From: Aeromicrobium erythreum
GTDB taxonomy: Bacteria; Actinomycetota; Actinomycetes; Propionibacteriales; Nocardioidaceae
Direction: 5' to 3'
NCBI RefSeq assembly: GCF_001509405.1
Contig: NZ_CP011502.1
Span: 310,001-374,000 of the forward strand
DNA length: 64,000 bases
In this document: positions 27,159 through 37,609 of the stretch, piece by piece
Numbering within the stretch: the stretch's first letter is position 1
How the letters are laid out: each line of letters starts with the position of its first letter
Notes under the pieces: model-generated
The model's input: only the letters and a program-made list of their open reading frames with translations
Database searches by the model: none
What the model was told of the DNA's origin: nothing
Made by a program: the position numbers and the translations under genes

Positions 27159-27758
27159 TCACTGGGTCGGCAGCGCGACCTCCGCCTCGCCGCCGCCGAA
27201 AGCCGGGTAGCGCAGGACGGGGCCGGCCTGGGTCTGCGCGACGGTGAGGCCCTCTCGGCGCAGGGCGACCGTGTCGGCCGGTGGCGCAGCGTGGGGGACG
27301 GGGCGGAACGTCGAGCAGACGCCCGAGAGGACAGCGACGTGGGTGACGTCGTTCGCGATCAACGGGCCCTCGGCGAGCTGGACGACGACGGCGGGACACC
27401 CGCCGGGGACGGCCGCCCGCTCATAGCTCGGCTCGAACACGCTGACGGCCAGGCACATCGCGCAGGTCGCGAACCAGCCGGTGGCGACTGCGACGACCCC
27501 GAGTCCGCAGGCGACCGCAGCCGCGGTGCCCCGACGCCGAGCCTGGCGCAGCAGCACCAGCACGACGGCTGCTGCAGCGGCGGTCGCGGCCGCCCCGACG
27601 AGGAAGATCCTCAGCCGTCCCGAGTCGACCGGACCGATCAACACCACGCCCCGCGTCGGCGTGACCACGCCGACGACGATCCAGGCCAGCGCGGCGACGG
27701 CCGCGAGACCGGTCAGCACGAGCGCGGCGCGCTGGTCGCGCCACAGCGACCCGACCAT
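27159..27758 (-). CDS. Membrane protein, paralogue B of a tandem pair
   Basis: Also 199 residues, with the same four-segment topology and the same conserved loop and C-terminal RYPAFGG block as its neighbour. ATG 27758 has GGGAGGT a few bases upstream, and there is no reason to extend to more upstream starts. The C-terminal domain has a Cys pair (GGCPAVVV, SGVCSTF) absent from paralogue A. The two genes are 105 nt apart in one direction. The 275-nt gap upstream (27759-28033) separates it from the divergent toxin island and contains no gene that I can support. Confidence 0.65.
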   Translation of the reverse strand: MVGSLWRDQRAALVLTGLAAVAALAWIVVGVVTPTRGVVLIGPVDSGRLRIFLVGAAATAAAAAVVLVLLRQARRRGTAAAVACGLGVVAVATGWFATCAMCLAVSVFEPSYERAAVPGGCPAVVVQLAEGPLIANDVTHVAVLSGVCSTFRPVPHAAPPADTVALRREGLTVAQTQAGPVLRYPAFGGGEAEVALPTQ

Positions 27759-28033
27759 GCGACCTCCCGCGGACACGACGACGCGGCCAGTCTGCCCGAG
27801 GCCCCCGGTGCGAGGTGCTCGTTCGCGCTCATCGACGCGCGGCCTCGGGTTCGAAGCCAGTGGGACCGCCGGAGGGAAGACAACACCGCCCTCGTGGTGA
27901 GTCCGCACGAGTCGGGCGGATCGGCGCTTGACAGTTTCTCAGGTGAGTCTTAGGTTTCGCGTGGCGACAGCACATGTGAACCAACCTCGCCGGTCCTTGC
28001 TCTTCGATCGTCACCGGCGATCCGTACCCGGAT

Positions 28034-30850
28034 GTGTTCATGTCTGCTGCTCTTTCCCTGTCCTCGCGCGCGTCCTTGATCGCCTGCGCTCTGCTCATCG
28101 CCCTTCTTGCACCTGTCGATGTGCCCGCCGACGCAGCCGTGCAGACACCAGACGACGTCCCGACCAATGCGATCCAGGCGCAGGTCGAGGCGGAGAAGTC
28201 CGGCAGGCGGGTAGAGATCGAGTCGGAGCGCCAGGAAAGGGCTACGTTCTACGCAAACCCCGACGGCACGCAGACCTTCGAGATCCACCCCGACCCCATT
28301 CGGGTTCGCAAGGACGACGAGTGGGCCGCCATCGACACCACGCTGCGTCAGCAGGCTGACGGTACGCTCGTCCCGGAGGCCAGCACGATGGACGTCGAGC
28401 TGTCCGGCGGCGGCACCGGACAGCCGCTGCTGAATCTGGACGCTCTTGACGGGTCCTTCGCGGTCAAGGCCCCGATGAAGCTCCCAAGCCCCACGATCAA
28501 GGGGAACCAGGCCACGTACTCGGATGTCCTGCCCGATGTCGACCTTGTGATGACAGTCGAAAACACTCAGGTTCGACAAGTCTTCGTCGTCAAGACCGCG
28601 GATGCTGCACACAATCCGGCGTTGAAGGAACTGACCTTCCCGGTGTCAGCCCCGAATGTGTCCGTGGAGTCATCCGGTGACGGCGTGGTCGTCTCGAACG
28701 CAGATGGCGGGGTGATGTTCGAGTCTGCGGCGCCGTTGATGTGGGATTCGTCGGGCACGGGTACGCAGGTGGAGGCTGACGACCGTGTTCTCGGTCCTCA
28801 GGAGGGTGACACCGTTGCGCATGTCGACTCGGAGGTCGACACCAGCGGAGTGACGTTGACGCCCGACGCGGGCCTGCTGACGGGCTCGAAGACGGAGTAT
28901 CCGCTCTACGTCGATCCGACCTTCGGCCCGAACGAGACAGGTTGGGCGATGGTCTTCAAGCAGAACCCGAACACATCGTTCTGGAAGTGGACCGACAGCA
29001 ACGGCCAGGGCGTGGGGTATCAGGAGTACGAACCGACGAGCACGAAGCGTTTGTTCTGGAACTTTCCCACGAGCGGCATCAAAGGTGCCGACATCATCGA
29101 CGCGCAGTTCAAGGCCTACGAGGTCTATGCAGCTTCGTGTACGCCTCGGGCCATCCGTCTCTATCGGAGCGGAACTGTCGGTTCCAACGTGAACTGGAAC
29201 AATCAGCCGACGGGTAAGCAGTACATCTCCGAGCGGAACGTGGCATACGGTCGCGACGGTTGCTCTCCGGGTGGTGCCTGGGTCGAGTGGGACGCGACGA
29301 CGGCTGCGCAGACCGCCGCAGATCACAACTTGAACGCGATGGGCCTCGCGTTGCAGGTGACGAACGAGTCCGATTCGCTGACGTGGAAGCGGTTCAAGAA
29401 CAACGCCGTCTTCACGGGGCGTTACAACTACAAGCCTTACTCGCCGAGCGCCGTCGCCACCATGGCCAACGGCGCGAACCAGGGGTGCAGTCCGACGAAT
29501 GCCCCGGACCGGATCTCTCCTGGCACGAGTGGTGTCAAGGCCCGCGCGAAGTTCAGCGACAGAGACGGCCAGAACATCCGAGCGCGGGTCGAGCTGTACA
29601 ACTACCCGATCGGCTCCGGCGAGGCTCCGTTCCGGACGATCACCACGTCGTACAGAGCCTCCGGCAGCGTGTTCGATGTGGACTTCCCCTCCGGAGACGT
29701 CGGCAACGGCCGCGACATCGCGTGGCGGATTCGGGCCGAGGACAACATCAACGGGTCGTCGGGTGCAGCCGGAGCATGGAGTGGCTTCTGCCGGTTCGTC
29801 GTCGATACGACCAAGCCGCTGCCGCCCATCGTGACTGCGACGAGCAGCACAGACCCGTGGCCCGCTGGTGAGACACGGACGTTCACCGTGAGCAAACCTC
29901 CGGACAGCGACATCGCGTCGTATCGGATGGCGATCGACGGGGGCGGCTACGGAACCGCCCGATCACTCTCGACGCCCATCACGCTCACGCTCGGTGGGTG
30001 TGGTCCGCGCATGCTCCTGGTCCAGTCCATCGACGCGGCCGGGAATGTCTCCGCGACAGTGGTGCGGGTGCCCTTCACGATCACATGTCAAGATCTCTAC
30101 ATCGCGAGCCGATTCCGCATTCGGGAGGGCGAAGCCAAGAAGACCAGCAGCGTGACCGGTTCTCAGTCCGACATTGCGTGGACCGGTTCGGGCATCACCT
30201 GGTCGAAGGTCATGGGCGACTGGAAGCTGAGGTTCGACGGCACGGCCGCCGCGAAGTCCAGCGCGGTGGGTCTCCTGGATACTCAGAAGTCGTTCTTGAT
30301 GAGCGCCTGGCTTGAGGTAGGCGCTGTGACGACGGACATGACGGCAGTCAGTGTCGACGATCCCAATGCTTCGGACTCGATCGCCAAGCTGCAGGTCCTT
30401 CGCGATACGGACGAGGAAGGAAATACAGCGCCGTTCTACGTAGGCCGTATGCGCTACGTGGGTGCGGCGCCAGGCTTCTGTGCGGAGCCCACCTTTGCTG
30501 TTCGATGCGACAGGGGGTATGTCGTCCTGACCTCGAACTCGGCGGCCTCTGAGATCGGAGAGGCACCAGTTTCGCTGAGCTACTCGTACGACTCCCACGA
30601 GCTCATCCTGTGGATCAACGGCGAGGTGGCGGTCAGGGCCGGGGGATTCGCGCCAGGAACGAACGACGACCCCGCCGCGAACAACGGCAGCCTCCGGCTC
30701 GGCGGCCCGCAATCGGGATCGAACTTCGTCGGCACGGTTGACGACGTCATCACCTCGGTCGGCGACTACTCGCTAGACGACGCTTCCACGGCGGTGCACA
30801 CGCTGGTCGACGACGCCGGCGACACGAACTATCTCGGCAACGTCGACTGA
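28034..30850 (+). CDS. Large secreted protein, DNRLRE/LamG type, partner of the RHS toxin
   Basis: A 938-residue protein with a signal peptide (LIACALLIALLAPVDVPADAA, first 37 residues). The middle (about 290-470) has the pattern of DNRLRE domains that decorate actinobacterial surface proteins (TKRLFWNFPTSGIKGADIIDAQFKAYE, VNWNNQP, WVEWDATTAAQ as key blocks). Fibronectin-like stretches follow, and the C-terminal 240 residues match a LamG/concanavalin-like fold (LRFDGTAAAKSSAV, SYSYDSHELILWINGE). Such proteins are commonly found directly upstream of RHS genes in actinobacteria and may display or help export the toxin; that role is an inference. The base composition is lower in GC than the flanks. 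An ATG at 28040 is an equally possible start; neither has a clear Shine-Dalgarno. Confidence 0.75.
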   Translation: MFMSAALSLSSRASLIACALLIALLAPVDVPADAAVQTPDDVPTNAIQAQVEAEKSGRRVEIESERQERATFYANPDGTQTFEIHPDPIRVRKDDEWAAIDTTLRQQADGTLVPEASTMDVELSGGGTGQPLLNLDALDGSFAVKAPMKLPSPTIKGNQATYSDVLPDVDLVMTVENTQVRQVFVVKTADAAHNPALKELTFPVSAPNVSVESSGDGVVVSNADGGVMFESAAPLMWDSSGTGTQVEADDRVLGPQEGDTVAHVDSEVDTSGVTLTPDAGLLTGSKTEYPLYVDPTFGPNETGWAMVFKQNPNTSFWKWTDSNGQGVGYQEYEPTSTKRLFWNFPTSGIKGADIIDAQFKAYEVYAASCTPRAIRLYRSGTVGSNVNWNNQPTGKQYISERNVAYGRDGCSPGGAWVEWDATTAAQTAADHNLNAMGLALQVTNESDSLTWKRFKNNAVFTGRYNYKPYSPSAVATMANGANQGCSPTNAPDRISPGTSGVKARAKFSDRDGQNIRARVELYNYPIGSGEAPFRTITTSYRASGSVFDVDFPSGDVGNGRDIAWRIRAEDNINGSSGAAGAWSGFCRFVVDTTKPLPPIVTATSSTDPWPAGETRTFTVSKPPDSDIASYRMAIDGGGYGTARSLSTPITLTLGGCGPRMLLVQSIDAAGNVSATVVRVPFTITCQDLYIASRFRIREGEAKKTSSVTGSQSDIAWTGSGITWSKVMGDWKLRFDGTAAAKSSAVGLLDTQKSFLMSAWLEVGAVTTDMTAVSVDDPNASDSIAKLQVLRDTDEEGNTAPFYVGRMRYVGAAPGFCAEPTFAVRCDRGYVVLTSNSAASEIGEAPVSLSYSYDSHELILWINGEVAVRAGGFAPGTNDDPAANNGSLRLGGPQSGSNFVGTVDDVITSVGDYSLDDASTAVHTLVDDAGDTNYLGNVD

Positions 30851-30883
30851 CGCCGCCCACCACCTTCTCGAGAAACGAAAACC

Positions 30884-33800
30884 ATGTCCAGACCTTTCGG
30901 CCGCAGTGCGGCCTTCGTCAGTCGCGCAGTGTCGCTTGCTCTTGTCGTTTCGCTTCTCCCGGCGATGGACTTGCCAGCGCTGGGCGCCACGCTTTCTGCG
31001 CCGAGGGTTGAAGCCGAGCACTCGGTGGGCGAGCAGAAGGCGAAGATCAGGAAGACGAAGCTCGAGGATGCAACTGCGGGTGCGTCGTCAGGGCCTGCTC
31101 GTCCGAGCTGGCCGCGTCCGGCGTCAGGGCGTGTAGCGCTACGCCCGGGTGTCTCGTCCGACAAGATCGCCCAGGCTGTGAAAGTCATGGGCAAGGGTCG
31201 CGCCAAGGGCATGGTGGACGTCAGAGTGCTCGATCGCTCGGCGGCTACCGGCGCAGCTATCGACGGCTTCATGTTCACGCTCACCTCCCCTGCGACTCCC
31301 GACGGCTCTGTCCAGGGATGGTCGGGCAACGCTGACGTCGTCGTAGACGTGAGGGCCTTCGCCGAGGCCTACGGCGGTCACTGGGCCGGTCGACTGCGAG
31401 TCGTCCAGCTGCCGGACTGTGTCTTGACGACACCAAAGAAGCCCAAGTGCTCCGAAGGAGCACCGCTCGGTTCCGTCGTGAACCTCGAGCGAGGAACGGT
31501 GACGGCCTCACTCGACTCCAAGCAGATCGCCGCTCGCGACGATAGAAGTGAGCTCGTCGGCTCGTCACGAAAGTCTGCACCCTCGTCGACGGCTTCCCCG
31601 CGGTCGAAGTCAGCAGCGAGCGCGAGTGGCACGACCGTCTACGCCGTCAGCGCTGGCGCCTCGGGCTCGACGGGGAACTACGCCGCCAGCCCGCTCTCGC
31701 CGTCGTCCTCGTGGGATGTCGGCGAGCAGACGGGCGCGTTCAGCTGGGCCTACCCATTGCGCGTCCCGCCGTCGGTTGCCGGGCCGAAGCCTGAACTCGG
31801 CGTCAACTACTCATCGGGTTCGGTCGACGGACGTACGGCGGGCAGCAACAACCAGACGTCCTGGCTCGGTGAGGGTCAGGACCTGACGACTGGTTTCATC
31901 GAGCGACGCTACGTGTCTTGTAGCGATGACCGGACGAACGGCACCAACAGCACCCGCAAGACGGGTGACCTGTGTTGGCGATCCGACAACGCATCGATGT
32001 CCTTCGGTGGACACTCCGGCGAGGTCGTCCACGACACGGCCAAGGGGATCTGGCGGCTGAAGACCGACGACGGCTCACGTCTCGAACACCTCACCGGAGC
32101 CACGAACGGCGACAACGACGGTGAGTACTGGAAGCTGACCACCCCTGACGGAACGCAGTACTTCTTCGGCCGCGGGAAGCGCTACGCCGACGACACTGCC
32201 GCGCCGAGCTCGACGTTGACGGTGCCGGTGTTCGGTAACCAGAGCGGCGAACCGTGCTACAACAGCACCTTCGCGAACGCATCGTGCAAACAGGCGTGGC
32301 GCTGGAACCTCGACTACGTGGTCGACCCGCGTGGCAACACGATGACGTACTACTACACCAAGGAGAGCAACAACTACGGCCGCAACTTGAACACTGCCGT
32401 CTCGTCCTACGACCGCGCGGGATATCTGAGTCGGATCGACTACGGACAGCGTGCTGGGAGCGAGGCCACCACCAAGGCTCCAGCCCAGGTGACGTTCCAG
32501 GTCGCAGAACGATGCATCCCGACGTCCAGCTTCGACTGCGCAGCGAGCAAGCTCACGAGCGCTAATGCGACCTACTGGCCGGACACACCGTCCGACCTCC
32601 TGTGCTCGAGCACAACGAGCTGCCCGGACAACCAGAGTCCGGCGTTCTTCACGCGCAAGCGACTCGTAGGCGTGACGACGCAGGTGCTCGAAGCCGATGC
32701 CTACACCGCGGTGGACGGTTGGGCGTTCGAGCAGACGTTCCCTGAATCCGACACGAACAACCGCGACCTCTGGCTCAAATCGATCCAGCACACGGGCAAG
32801 GTGGGCGGTTCGATCTCGATGCCGAAGGTCGAGTTCAACGGGATCGACATGCCGAACCGTGTCGACGCGCTCGGCGACGGTGCGCCCGCGATGGTGAAGT
32901 ATCGCGTCAGCTCGATCAAGTCGGAGTCCGGTGGAACGCTCGCGGTCAATTACTCAGGAAAAGACTGCTCGCCGAGCAGCCTGCCTGCGTCCAAGGACAA
33001 CAACACCCGCATGTGTTTCCCGGTCTACTACACGAAGGACGGCGCAGACTCACCGACGATCAATTGGTTCCACAAGTATCGCGTGACCGGCATCGTCGAG
33101 AGCGACAACATCGGGAACTCCGACACAGTCGAGACGAGCTACCAGTACCTGGACGCGCCGGCCTGGCACTACGACGACGACGAGATCACTCCGCCCAAGG
33201 AAAAGACGTGGAGTGACTTCCGAGGCTTTGGTCGAGTGGCTGTAATCCGCGGCAAGTCAGGTTCGACGCGCACCTACCAGGAGACCTTGTTCCTCCGTGG
33301 CATGGACGGAGACAAGCTCGCCAATGGCGGGACGCGAAGCGTCGAGGTAGCCGACTCCAGCGGCGGGACGATCGTCGATCGAGACCCCTTCAACGGCTAC
33401 GCCCGAGAAGTGATCACGCGCAACGGCGTCGATGGTGCTCTGATCAGCAAGACCCTCAACACGCCTTGGCTCAGCCCGGTGACGGCCACCGAGGGACCCG
33501 ACGAAGCGCGGATCCACAACACGGCCGTTGCGACCACCACGGAGCCCAAGGCGGGCGGCGGGAATCGCGTCACCGAGGTGCGTACGAGCTTCGACGGCTA
33601 CGGGATGCCAGAGCAGGAGTGGGACCGGGCCGATCTGTCCACCACCGCCGACGACGAGTGCACCACGACCAGCTACATCAGGAACACAGGCTCGTGGATC
33701 CTCGATCCTGTCAAGGACGAACAAACCGTGTCGGTGCCGTGTGGCACGTCCGCCACGTTGCCGACCGATCTCGTCAGCGGTGCTCGGATGTACTACGACG

Positions 33801-36800
33801 GCGCGACATCGACGACGACGGCACCGACGAAGGGCGCGCTGACGAAGGTCGATCGGGCCGTCGAATCCGCTGACGGTACGGGGATCAGTTACGTCGCGTC
33901 CCAGCAGAACGCGTACGACGGCTACGGTCGAGTCACGAAGGTCACCGATGCTGAAGGGCACAGCTCGACCACGGCCTACAGCCCCACGACAGGCCTGCCG
34001 ACCAGTGTCACTGTCACCAACCAGCTGGACCAAGCCAGCACGTCGACGCTGAATCGGTACTGGGGAACAGCCACAGCCGAGGTCGACCCGGCCGGCGGAC
34101 GCACAGACCTGACGTACGACGCGTTGGGTCGACTGAGCGAGGCGTGGTTCCCTGGCCGGAGCAAGGCCGATGGCAAGAGTGCCAACGCGAAGTTCAGCTA
34201 CAGCGTCTCCCAGACGGAGCCCTCGTACGCAAGAACACAGCGGCTGATGGCAACGGGAAGCTATCTGTCCAGCTACCAGATCTACGACGGCCTGCTCCGG
34301 CCTCGTCAGACGCAGGTCCCCGCCGCGGGAGCCGACGGTGGACGGGTCATCACCGAGACCAAGTACGACTCCCGTGGCTTGGCGACCATCTCGATCGATC
34401 CGTACTTCAACAGCAGTGCGGTATCCGGAACCTTGTTCACGCCGCTCGAGACAGAGCTTCCGGGCCTCACGAAGTCGACGTTCGACGGTGCCGGTCGAGA
34501 GACCAGGTCTGACTTCGTGGTCGAGGACGTCACGAGATGGTCCGTGCTGACGAGCTACGACGGAGCTGGACAGGTCAGCGTGACGCCAGTCGAGGGTGCC
34601 ATTCCGACCACGCAGATCAGTGACGCCAAGGGCCGGGTTGTCGAGCTGCGCCGCTACAAGGGCGCGACACCGACGGGTGCGTTCGAGTCGATGAAGTACG
34701 GCTACGACAGCCGCGGCAACATGAGCTCCGCAACCGACCCGGCCAACCGTACCTGGAGCTATCAGTACGACCTGGCGGGGAACAAGGTAAAGAGCATCGA
34801 CCCAGACGCCGGGACGAGCCAGACGACCTACGACAAGCTCGGCCACCCCGTGACCGAGACCGACGCCAACGGCAAGGTGACCTTCTCGGCCTACGACGTG
34901 CTCGGCCGCCAGACAGAACTGCGCGACACCAATGCGAGTGGCGCGCTGCGAGCCAAGTGGGTCTACGACACGGTCCAGAAGGGCCAGCTGACGTCCGCCA
35001 CCCGTTACGACAACGGCAACGCCTACGTCCAGGAGATCACGGGTTACGACGTGGCCGGCCGGCCCACCGGGACCAAGACGACGATCCCGGCGTCGGAAGG
35101 TGCCTTGGCCGGGTCGTACTCGACCGCCGCGACGTTCAACATCGATGGAAGTCCGAAGACTCTGGCACTTCCGGACGTGCCGGGGCTGCCGACCGAGACG
35201 CTCCGATACGGGTACGACGCTTTCGGCAACGAGAAGACCCTCGCGGGGCAGGGCTCGTACGTCAACGGGACCGACTACACGCCGTACGGCGAGGTGTCGA
35301 GGATGTCGAGCGCGATCGTCCTCAACAGCACGGTCTGGCGCACGACTGAGTACGAGACCGGCACGCGACGAGTGACTCGCCAGACAGTACGACGTCAGTC
35401 GCAGACGACCGACGATGTCGATGCCAACTACTCCTACGACGACGCCGGAAATGTCACATCGATAGCCGATGTAGCGGGCGGCAGTGCAGTCGATCGCCAG
35501 TGCTTCGACTACGACTGGCAGCGTCGGTTGACCGAGGCGTGGACGACGACGGGCTCCTCGTGCACGAGTCCCTCCGCAAGCTTGATGGGCGCGGATCCCT
35601 CGGCCTATTGGAGCAGCTATGCCTACGACGCTGACGGCAACCGCAAGACCGATGTCCAGCATGCTGCATCGGGTACCGACACCACCCGTACCTACGCGTA
35701 TGCGACGAACAAGCCGCACGCCCTGGAGTCGGTGACAAGCAGTGCGGGAGCGGATGAGTCGCAGACCTTCACCTACGACGATTCAGGCAACCTGCTGACT
35801 CGCAAGGACGGTTCAGCGGCGGCAGAGAAGTTCGAGTGGGACGTCGAGGGCAAGCTGAAGTCGTTCACCAGCATCGGTGGAGCGAAGTCGACGTACGTGT
35901 ATGACGCGGACGGTGAACGGCTGATCAAGCGTGAGCCGGACGCAACCACCCTGTACGTGGATGGTGCGGAGGTGCGGCTGCCGAAGGACTCGACGACCGC
36001 CACCTCGACTCGCTACTACGAGCATGCCGGCCAAGTCGTCGCGATGCGTGTCGCTGGCAGAGTCATGTTCCTGGCGTCGGATCTGCAGGGCACGACCACG
36101 GTCCAGATCGACGGCACGGATCTGTCGATCGTCAAACGTCGCCAGGCGCCGTTCGGCGACGTGCGCGGTTCGAACGCGGGGTACGTGGGTGAGCGCGGGT
36201 TCGTCGGGTCGGTGAGTGACTCGGCGACGAATCTGCAACACATGGGTGCTCGCGAGTACGACCCACAGAACGGTCGATTCATCAGCGTCGACCCGATCGT
36301 GGATCTCACGGACCCGACGCAGATGAACGGGTACGCGTACAGCAACCACTCGCCGGTGACCTTTTCCGACCCGTCGGGTGAGTTCCTGGAGGGTCTGGCT
36401 TCCCTCGGCAAGGAGCTCGGCGACCTCGCGTCGGGTGGAGGTTCGAGGTCTTCCGGAGGTTCAGGCAAGGCCGCCCGGGGGGGACAGCAGTCTGGCGCGA
36501 CCGCTACGTCGTACGCGAACCAGGTGCAGACCGCCACGCAGCAGTATCAGAAGGCCAAGGCGAAGGTCATCAAGATCGTCAAGAAGTTCGGCAAGATCGT
36601 GATGGAAGAGCTCGGCATCAAGGCGGGACTTGATTGCCTCACGAAGGGCGACCTCGGCGCCTGCGGTGAAGCTGCGGTCAACGCCTTGATGTCGGCCGCT
36701 ACCGGCATGGCGGGCAAGCTGATCGCGAAGTATGGCGCGCCGTGGAAATGGAAGAAGGGCTATGCCCTCGGCAAGACCTTGGTCAAGCTCGGTGATGAGG

Positions 36801-37609
36801 GCGTTGACGCGATCGGCGACATGATCGCCGCCAACAAGAAGCTCAACCACCTGGTGGACATCGGTGAAACCGGGGCGAAGATGTGCTCGTTCTCCGGTAC
36901 CACGACCGTGTTGATGGGTGACGGCTCGAAGAAACCCATCAAGAAGGTCAAGGTCGGTGACAAGGTCATCGCGAGCGATCCGGAGACGGGTGAACAAGCG
37001 GCGAAAACCGTCGAGGCGGTGTGGAAACATCAGGACACGCTGACTGATCTTGTGGTGGGTGGTCGAGTGTTGACCACCACGGAGGACCATCCATTCTGGT
37101 CGGTCACCGATCGCAAGTTCGAACGCGCCGATGAACTCGCCCGAGGCGAGAAGGTTCTGACCGCTGATGGCCAAACAAAAACCGTGAAAGGATTGCGGCC
37201 GTCAACAGCTCGTGAAGGCGCCGCATACAACCTGACGGTCGCCGACATCCACACCTACCACGTGGGCGATGAAGATATCCTTGTTCACAACTCGTGTGGT
37301 GACGATCTCGGCGTCGTGTACCTCCGCAAAGATGCGAATGGAAGCGCGGATTACGTGGGACAATCGAAAAGCGAAGTCCGGTTTGAAGCTCGTCAAGGTG
37401 AGCACGCGAGCGCGCACCCCGACGCAGACTTCTCGTACGAGATCCTTGGACGTGCCGATCCGGGAGTGCCTCTCAGTCGTATGGAGCAGTTCAATATCGC
37501 TAAGCGTGGTGGTCCGACTAACCGGTCTAATCCGAATGGCGGGCTGGCGAACAAGCGGAACCAAATGAGCAAAAAGAACTACGAGGCAGCAGGGGGTGAT
37601 CTCGAATGA
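30884..37609 (+). CDS. RHS-repeat polymorphic toxin with HINT domain and GIY-YIG-like nuclease tip
   Basis: A 2,241-residue secreted protein. Order: signal peptide (to about residue 36); a SpvB-like N-terminal region with WLGEGQDL; many YD/RHS repeats (YDALGRLSEAW, YDLAGNKVKSIDPDAG, YDVLGRQTELRD) from about 1000 to 1750; the RHS core end YDPQNGRFISVDPI (about 1790); a HINT/intein-like autoprocessing domain from CSFSGTTTVLMGDG (about 2002) with TTEDHPFW to VHNSC (about 2136); and a final 105 residues as the toxin. The tip has GVVYL and YVGQS, an Arg before QGEH, Glu in RMEQFNI and NKRN, the residue order of GIY-YIG (URI) nucleases. It should be a contact- or release-type interbacterial DNA-cutting toxin whose RHS shell encloses the tip. 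The stop overlaps an immunity gene. GC is visibly lower, most of all at the 3' end. Confidence 0.88.
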   Translation: MSRPFGRSAAFVSRAVSLALVVSLLPAMDLPALGATLSAPRVEAEHSVGEQKAKIRKTKLEDATAGASSGPARPSWPRPASGRVALRPGVSSDKIAQAVKVMGKGRAKGMVDVRVLDRSAATGAAIDGFMFTLTSPATPDGSVQGWSGNADVVVDVRAFAEAYGGHWAGRLRVVQLPDCVLTTPKKPKCSEGAPLGSVVNLERGTVTASLDSKQIAARDDRSELVGSSRKSAPSSTASPRSKSAASASGTTVYAVSAGASGSTGNYAASPLSPSSSWDVGEQTGAFSWAYPLRVPPSVAGPKPELGVNYSSGSVDGRTAGSNNQTSWLGEGQDLTTGFIERRYVSCSDDRTNGTNSTRKTGDLCWRSDNASMSFGGHSGEVVHDTAKGIWRLKTDDGSRLEHLTGATNGDNDGEYWKLTTPDGTQYFFGRGKRYADDTAAPSSTLTVPVFGNQSGEPCYNSTFANASCKQAWRWNLDYVVDPRGNTMTYYYTKESNNYGRNLNTAVSSYDRAGYLSRIDYGQRAGSEATTKAPAQVTFQVAERCIPTSSFDCAASKLTSANATYWPDTPSDLLCSSTTSCPDNQSPAFFTRKRLVGVTTQVLEADAYTAVDGWAFEQTFPESDTNNRDLWLKSIQHTGKVGGSISMPKVEFNGIDMPNRVDALGDGAPAMVKYRVSSIKSESGGTLAVNYSGKDCSPSSLPASKDNNTRMCFPVYYTKDGADSPTINWFHKYRVTGIVESDNIGNSDTVETSYQYLDAPAWHYDDDEITPPKEKTWSDFRGFGRVAVIRGKSGSTRTYQETLFLRGMDGDKLANGGTRSVEVADSSGGTIVDRDPFNGYAREVITRNGVDGALISKTLNTPWLSPVTATEGPDEARIHNTAVATTTEPKAGGGNRVTEVRTSFDGYGMPEQEWDRADLSTTADDECTTTSYIRNTGSWILDPVKDEQTVSVPCGTSATLPTDLVSGARMYYDGATSTTTAPTKGALTKVDRAVESADGTGISYVASQQNAYDGYGRVTKVTDAEGHSSTTAYSPTTGLPTSVTVTNQLDQASTSTLNRYWGTATAEVDPAGGRTDLTYDALGRLSEAWFPGRSKADGKSANAKFSYSVSQTEPSYARTQRLMATGSYLSSYQIYDGLLRPRQTQVPAAGADGGRVITETKYDSRGLATISIDPYFNSSAVSGTLFTPLETELPGLTKSTFDGAGRETRSDFVVEDVTRWSVLTSYDGAGQVSVTPVEGAIPTTQISDAKGRVVELRRYKGATPTGAFESMKYGYDSRGNMSSATDPANRTWSYQYDLAGNKVKSIDPDAGTSQTTYDKLGHPVTETDANGKVTFSAYDVLGRQTELRDTNASGALRAKWVYDTVQKGQLTSATRYDNGNAYVQEITGYDVAGRPTGTKTTIPASEGALAGSYSTAATFNIDGSPKTLALPDVPGLPTETLRYGYDAFGNEKTLAGQGSYVNGTDYTPYGEVSRMSSAIVLNSTVWRTTEYETGTRRVTRQTVRRQSQTTDDVDANYSYDDAGNVTSIADVAGGSAVDRQCFDYDWQRRLTEAWTTTGSSCTSPSASLMGADPSAYWSSYAYDADGNRKTDVQHAASGTDTTRTYAYATNKPHALESVTSSAGADESQTFTYDDSGNLLTRKDGSAAAEKFEWDVEGKLKSFTSIGGAKSTYVYDADGERLIKREPDATTLYVDGAEVRLPKDSTTATSTRYYEHAGQVVAMRVAGRVMFLASDLQGTTTVQIDGTDLSIVKRRQAPFGDVRGSNAGYVGERGFVGSVSDSATNLQHMGAREYDPQNGRFISVDPIVDLTDPTQMNGYAYSNHSPVTFSDPSGEFLEGLASLGKELGDLASGGGSRSSGGSGKAARGGQQSGATATSYANQVQTATQQYQKAKAKVIKIVKKFGKIVMEELGIKAGLDCLTKGDLGACGEAAVNALMSAATGMAGKLIAKYGAPWKWKKGYALGKTLVKLGDEGVDAIGDMIAANKKLNHLVDIGETGAKMCSFSGTTTVLMGDGSKKPIKKVKVGDKVIASDPETGEQAAKTVEAVWKHQDTLTDLVVGGRVLTTTEDHPFWSVTDRKFERADELARGEKVLTADGQTKTVKGLRPSTAREGAAYNLTVADIHTYHVGDEDILVHNSCGDDLGVVYLRKDANGSADYVGQSKSEVRFEARQGEHASAHPDADFSYEILGRADPGVPLSRMEQFNIAKRGGPTNRSNPNGGLANKRNQMSKKNYEAAGGDLE

